64,000 nucleotides of DNA from Microglena sp. YARC. Lineage: Eukaryota; Chlorophyta; Chlorophyceae; Chlamydomonadales; Chlamydomonadaceae. The notes beneath the pieces were generated by a model. That model made no database searches and was not told the DNA's origin. It was given only the letters and a program-made list of their open reading frames with translations. This document shows positions 21,303 to 33,400 of this stretch, one piece after another. The stretch spans positions 46,116,970 through 46,180,969 of the forward strand of contig CM039465.1 in assembly GCA_022414725.1 (NCBI GenBank), given 5' to 3'. The stretch's first letter is position 1. Each line of letters opens with the position of its first letter. The position numbers and the translations under genes were made by a program.

Positions 21303-22137
21303 TTACAGCCTGTTTCCATAAGACCAGGTTACGGTTATGGATAACCCCGCAAACTGTAGTGCGGCAGTACTCGTAACCCGTGTTCTAGCCAGCTTCCTGT
21401 CGCGTAACCCCGCTGTACAATTTAGTGTTTCCGATTGTCCCTGAAATCTGGGTTATGGGAAGACCTGGGTTATGTGATCGTTAAATCAGTTGTTCGACAG
21501 CGTGGAAGCGTTGGATTATTTACTCGCCGGCTTGCCTTTCTTGTCTTCAAACGTCTCGCAATGGACGAGTTCATGTTCTGGCTCTAAGTCGTGGCCCCCG
21601 TCCTGTTCCATTTCGTTACCATATCCCAGGAGCTTCTGCTTTTTGAAAATAGGAAGAGACGCCATTATGAGCTGGAAACGCAGCGAGATCTGTACCAGGT
21701 GCGTTGCTCGTTACTGATAAATAGCATTTGCGCACGAATCTGAATTTGCCCCTGATCTCATGCTTTCCAGATCCTTCTGACGCTTCTGGGCCCAAGGGGC
21801 TACGCAAGGAGGGATGGAGTTGATTGGGGAATTGACGGGGTCGCGCGGGACTGCGCGATCTAAACAATTGCAGCGCTCGCGCTCAACTCCACATGATGGC
21901 CGCAAGTGACGGCTGCGGGTTTAATTGCCAGCGTGGAACCATGGCCGATCGGGGTTACGCTTAACCGTGGGGGGGGGGGACGGTTCAGCGTAACCCCGAT
22001 CTGGCACGTCATAAAAATTTGCCGGAAAATGGTGTACAAGTCGGTCGAGAGAAGTACAAGTTTTCGAGTGTTTCCGATTGCCGAGGACGGTTATGCTCCA
22101 TAACCCGGTCTAACCCTCAATTGGAAACAGGCTGTTA
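21303..22137. mobile_element. DNA transposon derivative with TTA duplication (Harbinger-like?)
   Basis: Terminal inverted repeats CAGCCTGTTTCCA at 21306-21318 and its complement at 22122-22134. The 3-bp duplication TTA flanks it (21303-21305, 22135-22137). Subterminal GGTTACGGTTATG / CATAACCCGGTCTAACC and several internal GTAACCCCG motifs in both orientations suggest transposase-binding repeats. The 829-bp interior has no transposase. TTA duplication and the CCTGTTT end fit PIF/Harbinger-type MITEs; a CACTA-like origin is less likely because the ends lack CACTA. Confidence 0.7.
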
Positions 22138-23223
22138 GTTGTCAGCCGACACTACCCGACTAAACAGCAGTCGGTGACGTGTGCAGATTGGCCCTACCCT
22201 AAAGCGCGCTCCCTAACTCCTTTTCCTGTGTGTTACACCGAGGAGGCGCTCCTGCACCTGCCATTCGTAGATTGGGAGCAGGGTGTACGCTCGGAAGCGC
22301 AGGAGCTCGCGGAATGCTGTGGACATCCCCTCGATAGGAGACCTTGGTGGGTTATCTATCGTCCACCGTACAACATGGACTCGATTGAACTCGCTGAGCA
22401 ACATTTTGGCCGTCTTCTAAGCGCATAGCCTTCCCAACAACCTTGGGCGACTTTCCGTTCAAATATATCATGTCGAGCATCAGCCTCGAGGTCCAGAACA
22501 AATTTTTCCCGGGACCCGTTTCCAATTAAACCGTACTGCCGGCTGGTGTCGGGATCACCGAAAATTGGTACTCGAAACCGGCTCGAAACTTGCCGTAGAA
22601 TTGTTACAATGATATGAGGAAGGAAGAAACAATTAAAATAAATAGAAGGTTCATGGCAATACATCGGCGAGCTGCCCGATGGAGCAGTGGGGTCGGGGAT
22701 TACCGGGTACCTTGAGGGGAGCAGGGGTAGAACATAGCAGTATGACGGTTCAACTACCCCTTGGCCGGGTAGGTGAGTCGAGGTCTGCTAGGAACTACTA
22801 GGTATCCAGAGGAAAATCGGCGGGCTGCCCGACTGAGCAGAGTAGTCGAAATCCAAGTAGGTACCTTATTTAGTACCTAAGAAGGTAGTGCTTGGCAGAA
22901 CGGTGCCATTGCTATTGGAACTAGCAATGGAACCATAGGGTGCTGGGTACTACTACTGCAACGTAGGAAGGAAGGTCAACTGACAAAAGAACTGAACAAC
23001 TGAAGAATCAAAGGGAACGGTGATAGAAGGGGAGAACCAAACTAACTGGTACGTGAAAGAAAAAGAGCTAAAACTAAGGCATAAGAACTGACTATGAGAC
23101 TGGAAAGAAGACCGAGGGATAGAGAGGAGGGGGACAACAGACTGGTTCAGCTAGGGCGGAATAAGAGGGAAGGACTAAGCAGGGGACAAAGGGCAGGAGG
23201 GAGGGAAGAAGATATCGTGATAA
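22138..23223. other. No recognisable gene; partial repeats
   Basis: An 84-codon frame at 22174-22428 (plus) has no recognisable domain. A diverged duplicate pair GGCGAGCTGCCCGATGGAGC (about 22668) and GGCGGGCTGCCCGACTGAGC (about 22819) lies about 150 bp apart. Confidence 0.35.
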
Positions 23224-23838
23224 CTAAGGTATCATATCCTTGGGTCCATCATCATTGGACCTCGAACGCTTGACGGAGCGGTTGCTTGAAGCTTGGTGTT
23301 GCTCCTCAGCATGAGGTAGGTGTGGTAGGGGTTGCTCCATAGCTGGTTGAAGATGGTTACGTTTGGACTTGATCAAGATGGTATAAGTCTGGCAGGAGGG
23401 GAGGTGCTCTGAATTTGGTATATTCAGGAAAATCTGTTTGAGTGGTAGCTCAACTTGGTACTTGGGAAGCGCTGAGTCTGAGAGTCCTTCAACTCCCATG
23501 ATGATGTCAGTAGATGGGATGGTACGACCTTCAACTTGTGCAGAGTTGTAGTGGTCGAGAGTTGCCCCATGGCATGCGGTCCAGAGGTGCCGTTCTTTGC
23601 CAATGAGATCAATGAAGCCTTTGCTGAGGTCGATTTGGATATTGAGAGGGCCTTGGATTCTGACAGGACAGTACTTCAAGTCCAGCATCTGTCCCACGAC
23701 AGATCCACTTGAGGCATGCAAGTAGAATTTAACATGGGCAGCTGGGTGGGCCAGGGAATCTGCGGAAGAAGAGGGATCTACTAGTGTGCAGTGGGTTGTT
23801 GGTTGAAGATAGACGCCCTGATATTTGCGAATCGGCAT
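23224..23838 (-). CDS. Hypothetical protein, 204 codons
   Basis: Starts MPIRKYQGVYLQPTTHC and ends with a basic Ser-rich tail RSVKRSRSNDDGPKD that resembles a nuclear localisation signal. The middle has alternating hydrophobic stretches (QIDLSKGFIDLIG, IIMGVEGLSDSALPKY) suggesting a folded beta-rich domain. I recognise no family. Its position among repeats leaves open that it is part of an element, for example a gag or protease-like fragment. Confidence 0.4.
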   Translation of the reverse strand: MPIRKYQGVYLQPTTHCTLVDPSSSADSLAHPAAHVKFYLHASSGSVVGQMLDLKYCPVRIQGPLNIQIDLSKGFIDLIGKERHLWTACHGATLDHYNSAQVEGRTIPSTDIIMGVEGLSDSALPKYQVELPLKQIFLNIPNSEHLPSCQTYTILIKSKRNHLQPAMEQPLPHLPHAEEQHQASSNRSVKRSRSNDDGPKDMIP

Positions 23839-24089
23839 CGTTTCGACTGGCTCGGCCCTTACTAACCGGGCCGCGGGCCTGCCCAGGGCCCCCTGGGCCT
23901 GACCCTTTCACGAACCGTTCTTGAACTCACTCCTATGCCCATACCTTACTCTCATTCTAGTCAGAAAATCCTTCTAATAAGATAATTATAAGGCGTGCAA
24001 CATGCTTCTGAACGCATAATAATATTCCCTCCGCCGTTACAATAGTCACGGGGATAGAAATCAAGAGGCTTCGATTTCTACTCGATCCA

Positions 24090-24414
24090 AGTCTAGAACC
24101 AAGTTTGCGACCCGAGCTAAGCAGCCGAGCCGCGACGCTCTTCTTCCCCCCTTCCCCCCCACCCCAATCATCCCAGGAAACCTTGAAATACTCGCACGGG
24201 TAGCGATGCCGCATAGTCTGAGGATAGTATAGAATGAGTGCTATATGGATGAATATTTCCGAGGAGTTTTCCCGCTCTCGCAGCCATGCTGGGCACCGTG
24301 GTACTCCAGAGCCATGCGCGACTGCCCTAGCCACCGCTCCCCTCCCAGCAAATAGTGAATAGACCACCTCCCAGTCTCCAAGGCACGCCTTCGCTCGTCA
24401 CCTGAATTCTCCTC
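24090..24414. repeat. Right arm of inverted duplication (kinase 5' region)
   Basis: Matches the complement of 3178-3500. Immediately upstream of the start codon it reads CACCTGAATTCTCCTC. It is the presumed promoter and 5' UTR; no TATA element stands out. Confidence 0.7.
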
Positions 24415-27400
24415 ATGAGCGAAAGAATCATCCCCGAGCTAGATGAGGAGGATCTGAAGTATTTGAAGATCGATGTGAAATCTAGGCTAGGGGGAGGTGC
24501 CTTCGGTCGAGTGTATCGCTGCGAGTACCGAGGCCAAATTCTAGCGATCAAGGTAATGCATCCGAGGCTGAGCGAGAAGGAGGAGAAGCTGACTGCTTTC
24601 ATTAAGGAGGCTTGGATGACTTACAAGTGCCCTCACAAGTGAGTCTCAGCCACAGCCACAGCCACACCCATACCCACTCCTACACCTACACCCACTCCTA
24701 CACCTACACCCACACCTACACCTACACCCACACCCTCACCCCCCCCCCCCCACCCCACCCCACCCCACCCCACCCCACCCCACCCTACCCCCCTGCCCCA
24801 CCACCCACCCCTACCCCCACCCCACCCTACCCCACCCCCCACCCCACCACCACCCCACCCTACCCCACCCCACCCTCACCTCACCCTACCCCACCATACC
24901 CCACCCCACCCCACCCCACACCCCACCCCCACACCCCCACACACATCGCTAACAGGAACATCTTGGCCACCCATGTAATATGCCGTGTGCCCCCAGCATT
25001 CTGCAGCTTGCCCATGCGCTGCTTCGCATGGATCATTCCTTGCCCATTGTTACACATGGTTCCCTGTTACACGTTGTTTCGCATTGTCCACTGTTACACA
25101 CAGCCCCCTGTTACACATTGTTACACATTGCCCACTGTTACACACAGCCCACTATTACACATTGTTACACATTGCCCACTGATACGCATAGCCCCCTGTT
25201 ACACATTGTTACACATTTCCCACTGTTACACATAGCCCATGTTACACATTGTCCACACGCTGTTACACATGGACCACGCACTGTTACACATTGTTACACA
25301 TTGCCCACACACCGTTACACATGGACCACACACTGTTACACATTGTTACTCATGGATCACACACTGTTACACATGGACCACACACTGTTACACATTGTTA
25401 CACATTGTTAAACATGGACCACACACTGTTACACATGGACCACAAACTGTTAGACATTGCACACACACTGTTACACATGGACCCCACATTTTTGCACACC
25501 CCCTAACCCTGTAACCCCCTAACCCCCCCCCCTCCCCTAACAAGAACATCGTGGCCACCCATGCAATATGCCGTGTGCCCCCGGCATTCTGCAGCTTGCC
25601 CACGCGATGCTACACATGGGCCATTCTGATGGACCTAATGAAAAAAGGATCCATGTCTGACGTCATCCGCCTGCAAAAGCTCCAAGGCACTCAGGCCAAC
25701 ACTGGTAAGGCAGGCATGGGACTGTCAGAAACTGGCAAAGCAGGCACGAGACTGTCAGAAATCGGCCAGGCTGGCGCCAGACTGTCAGAAACTGGCAAAG
25801 CTGGCATGAGATTGTCAGAAATCGGCCAGGCTGGCGTAAGACTGTCAGAAACTGGCAAAGCTGGCATGAGATTGTCAGAAATCGGCCAGGCTGGCGTAAG
25901 ACTGTCAGAAACTGGCAAAGCTGGCATGAGATTGTCAGAAATCGGCCAGGCTGGCGTAAGACTGTCAGAAACTGGTAAAGCAGGCATGAGGCTGTCTGAA
26001 ATCGGCCAAGCTGGCGCCAGACTGTCAGATACTGGCCTAGCGAGCTCCAGACTGTCAGAAACTGGCAAGGCAGGGATGAGATTGTCCGAAATCGGCCAAG
26101 CAGGCATGAGACTGTCAGAAACCGGCCAGGCACGCTCGAGACTGTCAGAAACTGGCCTGGCAAGCTCGAGATTGTCAGAATCTAGCATTGAATTGATACA
26201 TAAGTCGCCCGGCCATTCAATCAGCGGGAAAGCAAGAGCCGCCTTTGCACATAGCTCCTCCAGTCCTTTTGGGCCAATGACTGAAAATTTTGCTCCAAGG
26301 ACCCCTTACCTTTCAGTTAGTGGTCGAATGAGCGAAAGCCGTGTTTCTAGCTCCCTTGGCCTGTCAGAGAGTGGAAGAATGGGTGATAGCCAAGTGTCGA
26401 GGTCATCTGCCCTGCCTAACAGTGGAGGAATGAACGATAGCCATGTTCAGAGGTCACCTGGCCTGCCTGACAGTGGAAAAATAATGGATAGCCATGTTCC
26501 GAGGTCACTCTACCATTCAAACAGCGGAACAAATAACGACAGCCAGGTTCCGAGGTCATCTGGCCTGTCTAACAGCGGAGGAATGAACGATAGCCATGTT
26601 CAGAGGTCACCTGGCCTGCCTGACAGTGGAAAAATAATGGATAGCCATGTTCCGAGGTCACTCTACTATTCAAACAGCGGAGCAAATAACGACAGCCATG
26701 TTCCGAGGTCATCTGGCCTGCCTGACAGCGGAAAAATAATGGATAGCCATGTTCCGAGGTCACTCTACCTTTCAAACAGCGGAACAAATAAAGACAGCCA
26801 GGTTCCGAGGTCACTCCACCATTCAAACAGCGAGATAATGAGTGAAGACCAGGGCCCAAGGTCCCTATACAATTCAGGCAGTTTAGTGGCGAGTGATAGC
26901 CACGTGAATAGGTTCCTTCGCCACTCATGCAGTGGTACTGCACGCGGGCGCCATGCACAACAGTCACTCCAATCTGGCAGCGCAAGGGCATTGACTACTC
27001 TGTCCTCGTCAGCCCATCGACTAGACGCCCATAGTGATGAACGCAGAACCATAAGCCACTCGGGAGAGAGGGGGGAAAGCCATGGCCTTCCGGAAGCTTC
27101 CCTCGGGCTCGCAGTCCACAAGGGCAAGGATGGCAGTGGCCTGGCAGGAAAGACTGGGAACAGGGAAAACTACAGCCTGGCGAACAGTTCCTCAAGCCAG
27201 GCAGGAAGCTTCCTTATGTCAGCGAAAGCTGGGATCAGGGAAAGCTGTGGCCTGGCAAACATGGTGAACAGTTCCTCCAGCCATGGTACTAGCTTTATCA
27301 GCCCAGGAAGCAGTTTCGTCAGCCAGGGCACTAGCTGCATCAGCCAACCGCACAGCGGGAAATCCAGTTTTCCCCCCGATTCACCTAGTGGGCTATCGTA

Positions 27401-30400
27401 CCGGGGCAGGCCAGGTATCGGCCCCACAAAGAGTGGGCTATCGGGAAGCAGGCAGGGCGGCACTGAGCCTGGTGGTGGTGGTGGAGGTGGTGATAGTGAT
27501 AGTGGTGAGGAGGCTAGCGATTACAGTGACTTGGATGCCCTGAGTTGGATCATGGACATCGCACGTGCGTTGGATTTTTTGCACAGCCAAAACCCACCGG
27601 TGGTGCACCGTGATGTGAAGCCAGACAATATCCTCCTATGCCATACCCCCATGGACACTTCCAATGGGGTTCCCGCCGGGCTGGGGTTGACGGCCAAGCT
27701 GTCAGATTTTGGGATCCATGTGGTAAGAGCTGAGTTTGGTTTGATATGATCCTGTTTTTTATTTTTTAGATTGCATGTATAATATTGTTTATTTTTATTG
27801 TAGGATTCATGTTGTAAGAGCTGAATTCTAGTTTGATATGTTCCTTTTTTTATGTATTTGAATTATATTGCATGTATTATTTGTTTTTATTGTAGGGTCC
27901 ATGCGGTAAGAGCTGAGTTTCATTTGGTATGATCTGTTTCTGATTTTTATTTATTTATATTGTATTATTTATATTGTAGGATCCATGTGGTAAGAGCTGA
28001 GTTTGGTTTGATATGATCAAGTTTTTTATCTATTTAAAACCCAATCCAAACCAATCCAATCCAAAACAAACCAATCCAAACCAATCCACACCAATGCAAA
28101 CAAATCCTAACCAATTCAAACCCATCCAAACCAATCCAATCCAATCCAACCAATCCAGACCAATCCAATCCAAACCTATCCAAACCAATCAAAACCAACC
28201 TGATCCAAACCAATCAAAACCAAAACCAAACCGAACCAACCCAAATCAATCCAAACCTATCCAAACCAATCCAAACCAATCAAAACCAATCCAAACCAAT
28301 CAAAACCCATCCAAACCAATCCAAATCAATCCAAACCTATCCAAACCAATCCAAACCAATCCAAACCAATCCAAACCAATCCAAATCAAACAGGTGATCA
28401 GCAGCTCCAGGGCTGTCTCGAGGGCAGGCTCGCATAAGCAATACTTGAGAGAGCTTACCTCTAGTCAGAAGTCACAACCCATAACAACAACAACCACACC
28501 ATGAATCTCCACCACCAACACAACACCCGCAACATTCACTTCCAAAACGCTCACATGGATCTCCCAACATCTGATCAAAACCAAACAAAACGAATCCAAA
28601 CCAATACAAACCAATACAAACCAAACCAAACCTATCCAAACCAAACAGGTGATCAGCAACTCCAGAGCCGTCTCGAGACGGATAACATCGATCCGGATCG
28701 TCGATCTCATAATCTGATGAGAACGACGACTGATCGAACATATATGGAATCTGTAATGTAATCTCCAGAGCCGTCTCGAGTGCAGGCTCGCACAGGCGCA
28801 ATACTTGAGAGAGCTCACCTTTAGTCAGAAGTCACAACCCATAACAACAACAACAACAACAAAAACAACAACAATCACACAATGCATCTCCTCCACCACC
28901 ACAACACCCACACATACATTTCCAACACCGTCACATGGATCTCCCAACATCTGATCAAACAGGTGATCAATAAATCTAGGGCTGTCTCGAGGGCAGGCTC
29001 ATTCAGGACATACACAAGATTGTCAAAGAGTGGGAGTGAATTCGCGGGAGCGCACTTGCCCCCCTTGAGCTGCCTGCCAGGGAGTGGGGTCAGCTCCATT
29101 ACATCTGTGAGGTAGGGGCTAGTAGTGGTGATGTGTGGTGGTGGTGTGTGTGTGTGGTGGGTGTGTGGTGGTGGTGGTGGGTGGGTGTGGTGGTGGTGGA
29201 GATTCATGTTGTTGTGGTGGTGGTGGTGGTGGTGTGTGTGTGTGGTGGGTGGGTGGTGGTGGTGGGTGGGTGTGGTGGTGGTGGAGATTCATGTTGTTGT
29301 GGTGGTGGTGGTGGTGGTGGTGGTGTGTGTGTGGTGGGTGGGTGGTGGTGGTGGTGGGTGGGTGTGGTGGTGCTCATGCACTCATGCATGCCTTCTTGCA
29401 CCCAGATGTTCTCATGCCTTATTTTCGCAGTCAATCCCCAGCGAGTAATCCCCACCCTTATGCACACATTCATGCACACACACACACAATCACCCAAACA
29501 GTCATACGCTCATACACCCATGCATGCCTTCATGCACCTTAATGTTCCCAAGTCTTATTTTGCAGGAAATCCGCAGCTAGGAATCTGAAGCCTTATGCAC
29601 ACACTCATGCACCCACACACTCTAGCACGCTTACGTGCATACACTCAAGCTCTCATGCATGTATACACGCAAGCACTCATGCATGCCTTCATGCACACAA
29701 ATGTTATCATGCCACAGGCAATCGTCAGAGAGTAATCTGAAGCCTTATGCACACACTCATGCACACACACACTCACACACGCTTACGTGCATATACCCAA
29801 GCACTCATGCATGCCTTCATGCACCCAAATATCGTGCCACAGGCAATCGTCAGAGTAATCTGAAGCCTTATGCACACACTAATGCACTCACACACACATT
29901 CATGTAGACACTTATGCCTGCCTTCATGCCTGCTTTCATGCACCCAAATATTATCATGTCACAGGCAATCGTCAGAGAATAATCTGAAGCCTTACGCACA
30001 CATTCACACTCACACATGCATGCCTTCATGCACCCAAATGTTATCATGTCACAGGCAATCGTCAGAGAGTAATCTGAAGCCTTCTGCCCGCATTCATGTA
30101 CTCACACATGCATGAACGCATACACTCATGCATGCCTTCATGCACCCAAATATTATCATGCCACAGGCAATCGTCAGATAGTAATCTGAAGCCTTCTGCA
30201 CGCATTCATGTACTCACACATGCATAAACGCATACACTCATGCATGCCTTCATGCACCCAAATGTTATCATGCCACAGTCTATCGTCAGAGAGTGATCTG
30301 AAGCCTTATGCACACATTCACACTCACACATGCATACACCCGTGCACTCATGCATGCCTTCATGCACCCAAATTTTATTATGCCGTAGGCAATTGTCAGA

Positions 30401-33400
30401 GAGTAATCTGAAGCCGTGGCTCAGGTTGATGCTGAGTGAGGAAGCCCTTCTCTGCTCTTGAATGACACATGAATTTGAATTTGAATTAAAATGAAGTTCG
30501 ATGCTGAGCAAGGAAGCCCTTCTCCCCCACTCTGCCCCGCTCTCCCCATACATGACCCTATCTTCCCCCTCTGCCCCACTCCCCCCCTTTTTCCTACTAA
30601 CATTCGCCAGCGCGTGATCTGAAGCCGAGACGCAGTGAGATGCTGAGATACACTCATACACTCACGCACGCATACGTGCATGAACTCATGCACAAATGCA
30701 TGTCTTCATGTACCCAACCCACACCCATTTACCCACTCATGCCCCATATCAGTACCTCTCAAAGACCTAGCTGAGATGTATCCTCCCACCAGCAATCGCC
30801 AGCTAGTGATCTGAAGCCGGAACCCAGTGAGCTGCAGAGATACACTTGTGCGCTCACGCACGCATATGCGCATGAACTTAAGCTCGCATGCATGTCTCCA
30901 TGCACCAAAATGTTTTCATATTTTAGGTTTCATGTTGCTCTTCCTCTCTTGTTTTATGCCCGCAGGCAATTGTCAGGGAGTTGTCTGAAGTCTTATGCAC
31001 ACATGCACACACGCATGCACTCATGCACGCATTCAAGCATACACTCATGTACTCATGCATGCCTCATGCACGCCTCATGCATGCCTCATGCACTCATGCA
31101 CTCAAGCATGCACTCATAAACTCATGCATGCCTTCATGCACACACATGTTATCATGCCTTATACCTGCAGGCAATCGTTCGAGATGAATCTGAAGACGCG
31201 GTTCAGTGAGATTCAGAGTGAGGAAGCCCTCATCACGAGGCGGTCTGAACCGATGGAAGGTACGGGCATGCTTGATTTATAAATAAAAATATGTTAAGCA
31301 GGCGATCTGAACTGATGGCAGGTATCTCATATGTGATTGCTTCATTTATAAATACATATATTTTAAGTAGGTGATCTGAACTAATGGCAGGTATGTGATT
31401 GCTTACTTTATAAATTCACATATAACAAACAGGCGATCTGAACTAATGGCAGGTATCTCATATGTGATTGCCTTATTTATAAGTACATATATTATAAAAA
31501 TACGATCTGAACTGATTGCAGGTATCTGATTGCTTACTTTATAAATACGTATAATATAAATAGGCGATCTGAACTAATGGCAGGTATGTGAATACTTTAT
31601 TTATAAATACTGGTAAGGGATTGCTTCATGTAGAACATAACTGTATTATGTGAACTCCGAACCCACCCAACCACATGCCACACCACATGAATTCCAACCA
31701 CACCACACCACACTACATACCCACACCACATCACTATATGACAGGTGCCCCACCACACCACATGAATTCCAACCACGCCACACCACACCACACCACACCA
31801 CACCACCACATGACAGGTTCCGTTCAAGTCTCTTCTCTTCCTCCTTTACCCCTTGTCGCCTCCCTCCACTCCGCCTTCTCTAAGGCTAGCTTGCTGGCCT
31901 CAGCAGGACGCACTAGGCAGGGCTCCAGGAGTGATATGTATGGGAGCAGCGCATCCTTAAGTATTCTCGCAGAGTCTTCTCCGCCTGGCTTGCTCGCTCG
32001 AGCACGATCAAGACAGGGCTCCATGAGCAACGCACATGGGAGCTCCCAATCCCTAAGTACCCTCCCTGTGTCTCCTCAGGCCGGCTTGCTGGCCCGAGCA
32101 CGTTCAAGGCAAGGATCCATAAGCAACACACATGGGAGAAGCCAGTCTCTAGCTGCCCTCCCACTATCTCCTCAGGCTAGCTTGCTGTCTGCACAGGGAC
32201 ATCCCATACAAAGCTCCGGTAGCAACGTGTCCGGGAGTAGTCACTCCCAAGCTGCACAGGAACGTCTCAGACAGAGCTCCTTGAGTCGACTGTCTGGGAG
32301 CAACCAGTCGCAAGCTGCCCTCCCAGTGTCTCCCCAGATCGGCTTGCTGGCTACCTGGGCACGCCCAAGACAGAGCTCTATGAGTGAAGTGTCTGGGAGC
32401 AACCAGTCGCAAGCTGCCCTCCCAGTGTCTCCCCAGGTCGGCTTGCTGACTACCTCGGCACGCCCAAGACAGAGCTCTATGAGTGAAGTGTCTGGGAGCA
32501 ACCAGTCGCAAGCTACCCTCCCATTGTCTCCCCGGGTTGGCTTGCTGGCCCGAGCACGTACAAGGCAAGGCTCCATGAGCAACCCGCATGGGAGTTACCA
32601 ATCCCTTGCTGCCCTCCCACTGTCTCCTCAGGCTACCTCGCTGCCTGCAGCAGTTTGTCCTAGACAGGGCTCCATGAGCGATGTGTCTGGTAGCAGCCCG
32701 TTCATAGTTGCCCTCCCCGTGTCTCATCAGGCCTTGCTGGCTGCGGGACGATCGAGAGAGGGGTTCATGAGCGATGTGTCTGGTAGCAGCCAGTCGCAAG
32801 CCACCCTGCCAGTGTCTCCCCGGGTCGGCTTGCTGGCCCGAGCACGTTCAAGGCAAGGCTCCATGAGCAATGCGCACGGGAGTTGCCAATCCATAGCTGC
32901 CCTCCCACTGTCTTTGCAGCCTAGCTCGCTGTCTGCAGCAGTTTGTCCTAGACAGGGGTCAATGAGCGATGTGTCTGGCAGCAGCCAGTCCCTAGCTACC
33001 TCGGGACATCTCAGGCAGGGCCTTGTGAGTGACTTGCCCCCTCGGCCCAGCTTGCTGGCAGCGGGACATTCAAGAAAAGGGTTCATTAGCGACGCGTCTG
33101 GGAGCAACCAGTCCCTCGTGTCCTTAGCGTCCTCAACCTCGAGTATTGGAACACCCCTACCTGAGCACTCCCATACTACTACTTTTAACCACCCTCCAGC
33201 CACGAGCAGTGGAACACCCCTACCTGAGCACTCCCATCCAACCACTTGTAACCACCATCCAAGCACAATGAAGCATGGCCCTCCAAGCTCCCAAGCTAGC
33301 TCCTTACGTATCTCATCTGGTCCGCATTCATCTCTTGCTGCTTCCCTCCAAGCTGCCTTCAACCAGGCTAGCTTGCTGGCTGCACAGAAGCCTACTACAC

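Noticed and set aside
25663..26188. Minus-strand ORFs over the RLSETGKAG repeats
   Set aside because: Shadow frames of the plus-strand 60-bp coding repeat in exon 2.
29125..29588. Trp/Val-rich open frames
   Set aside because: Translation of GGT/GTG microsatellite in kinase intron 3.
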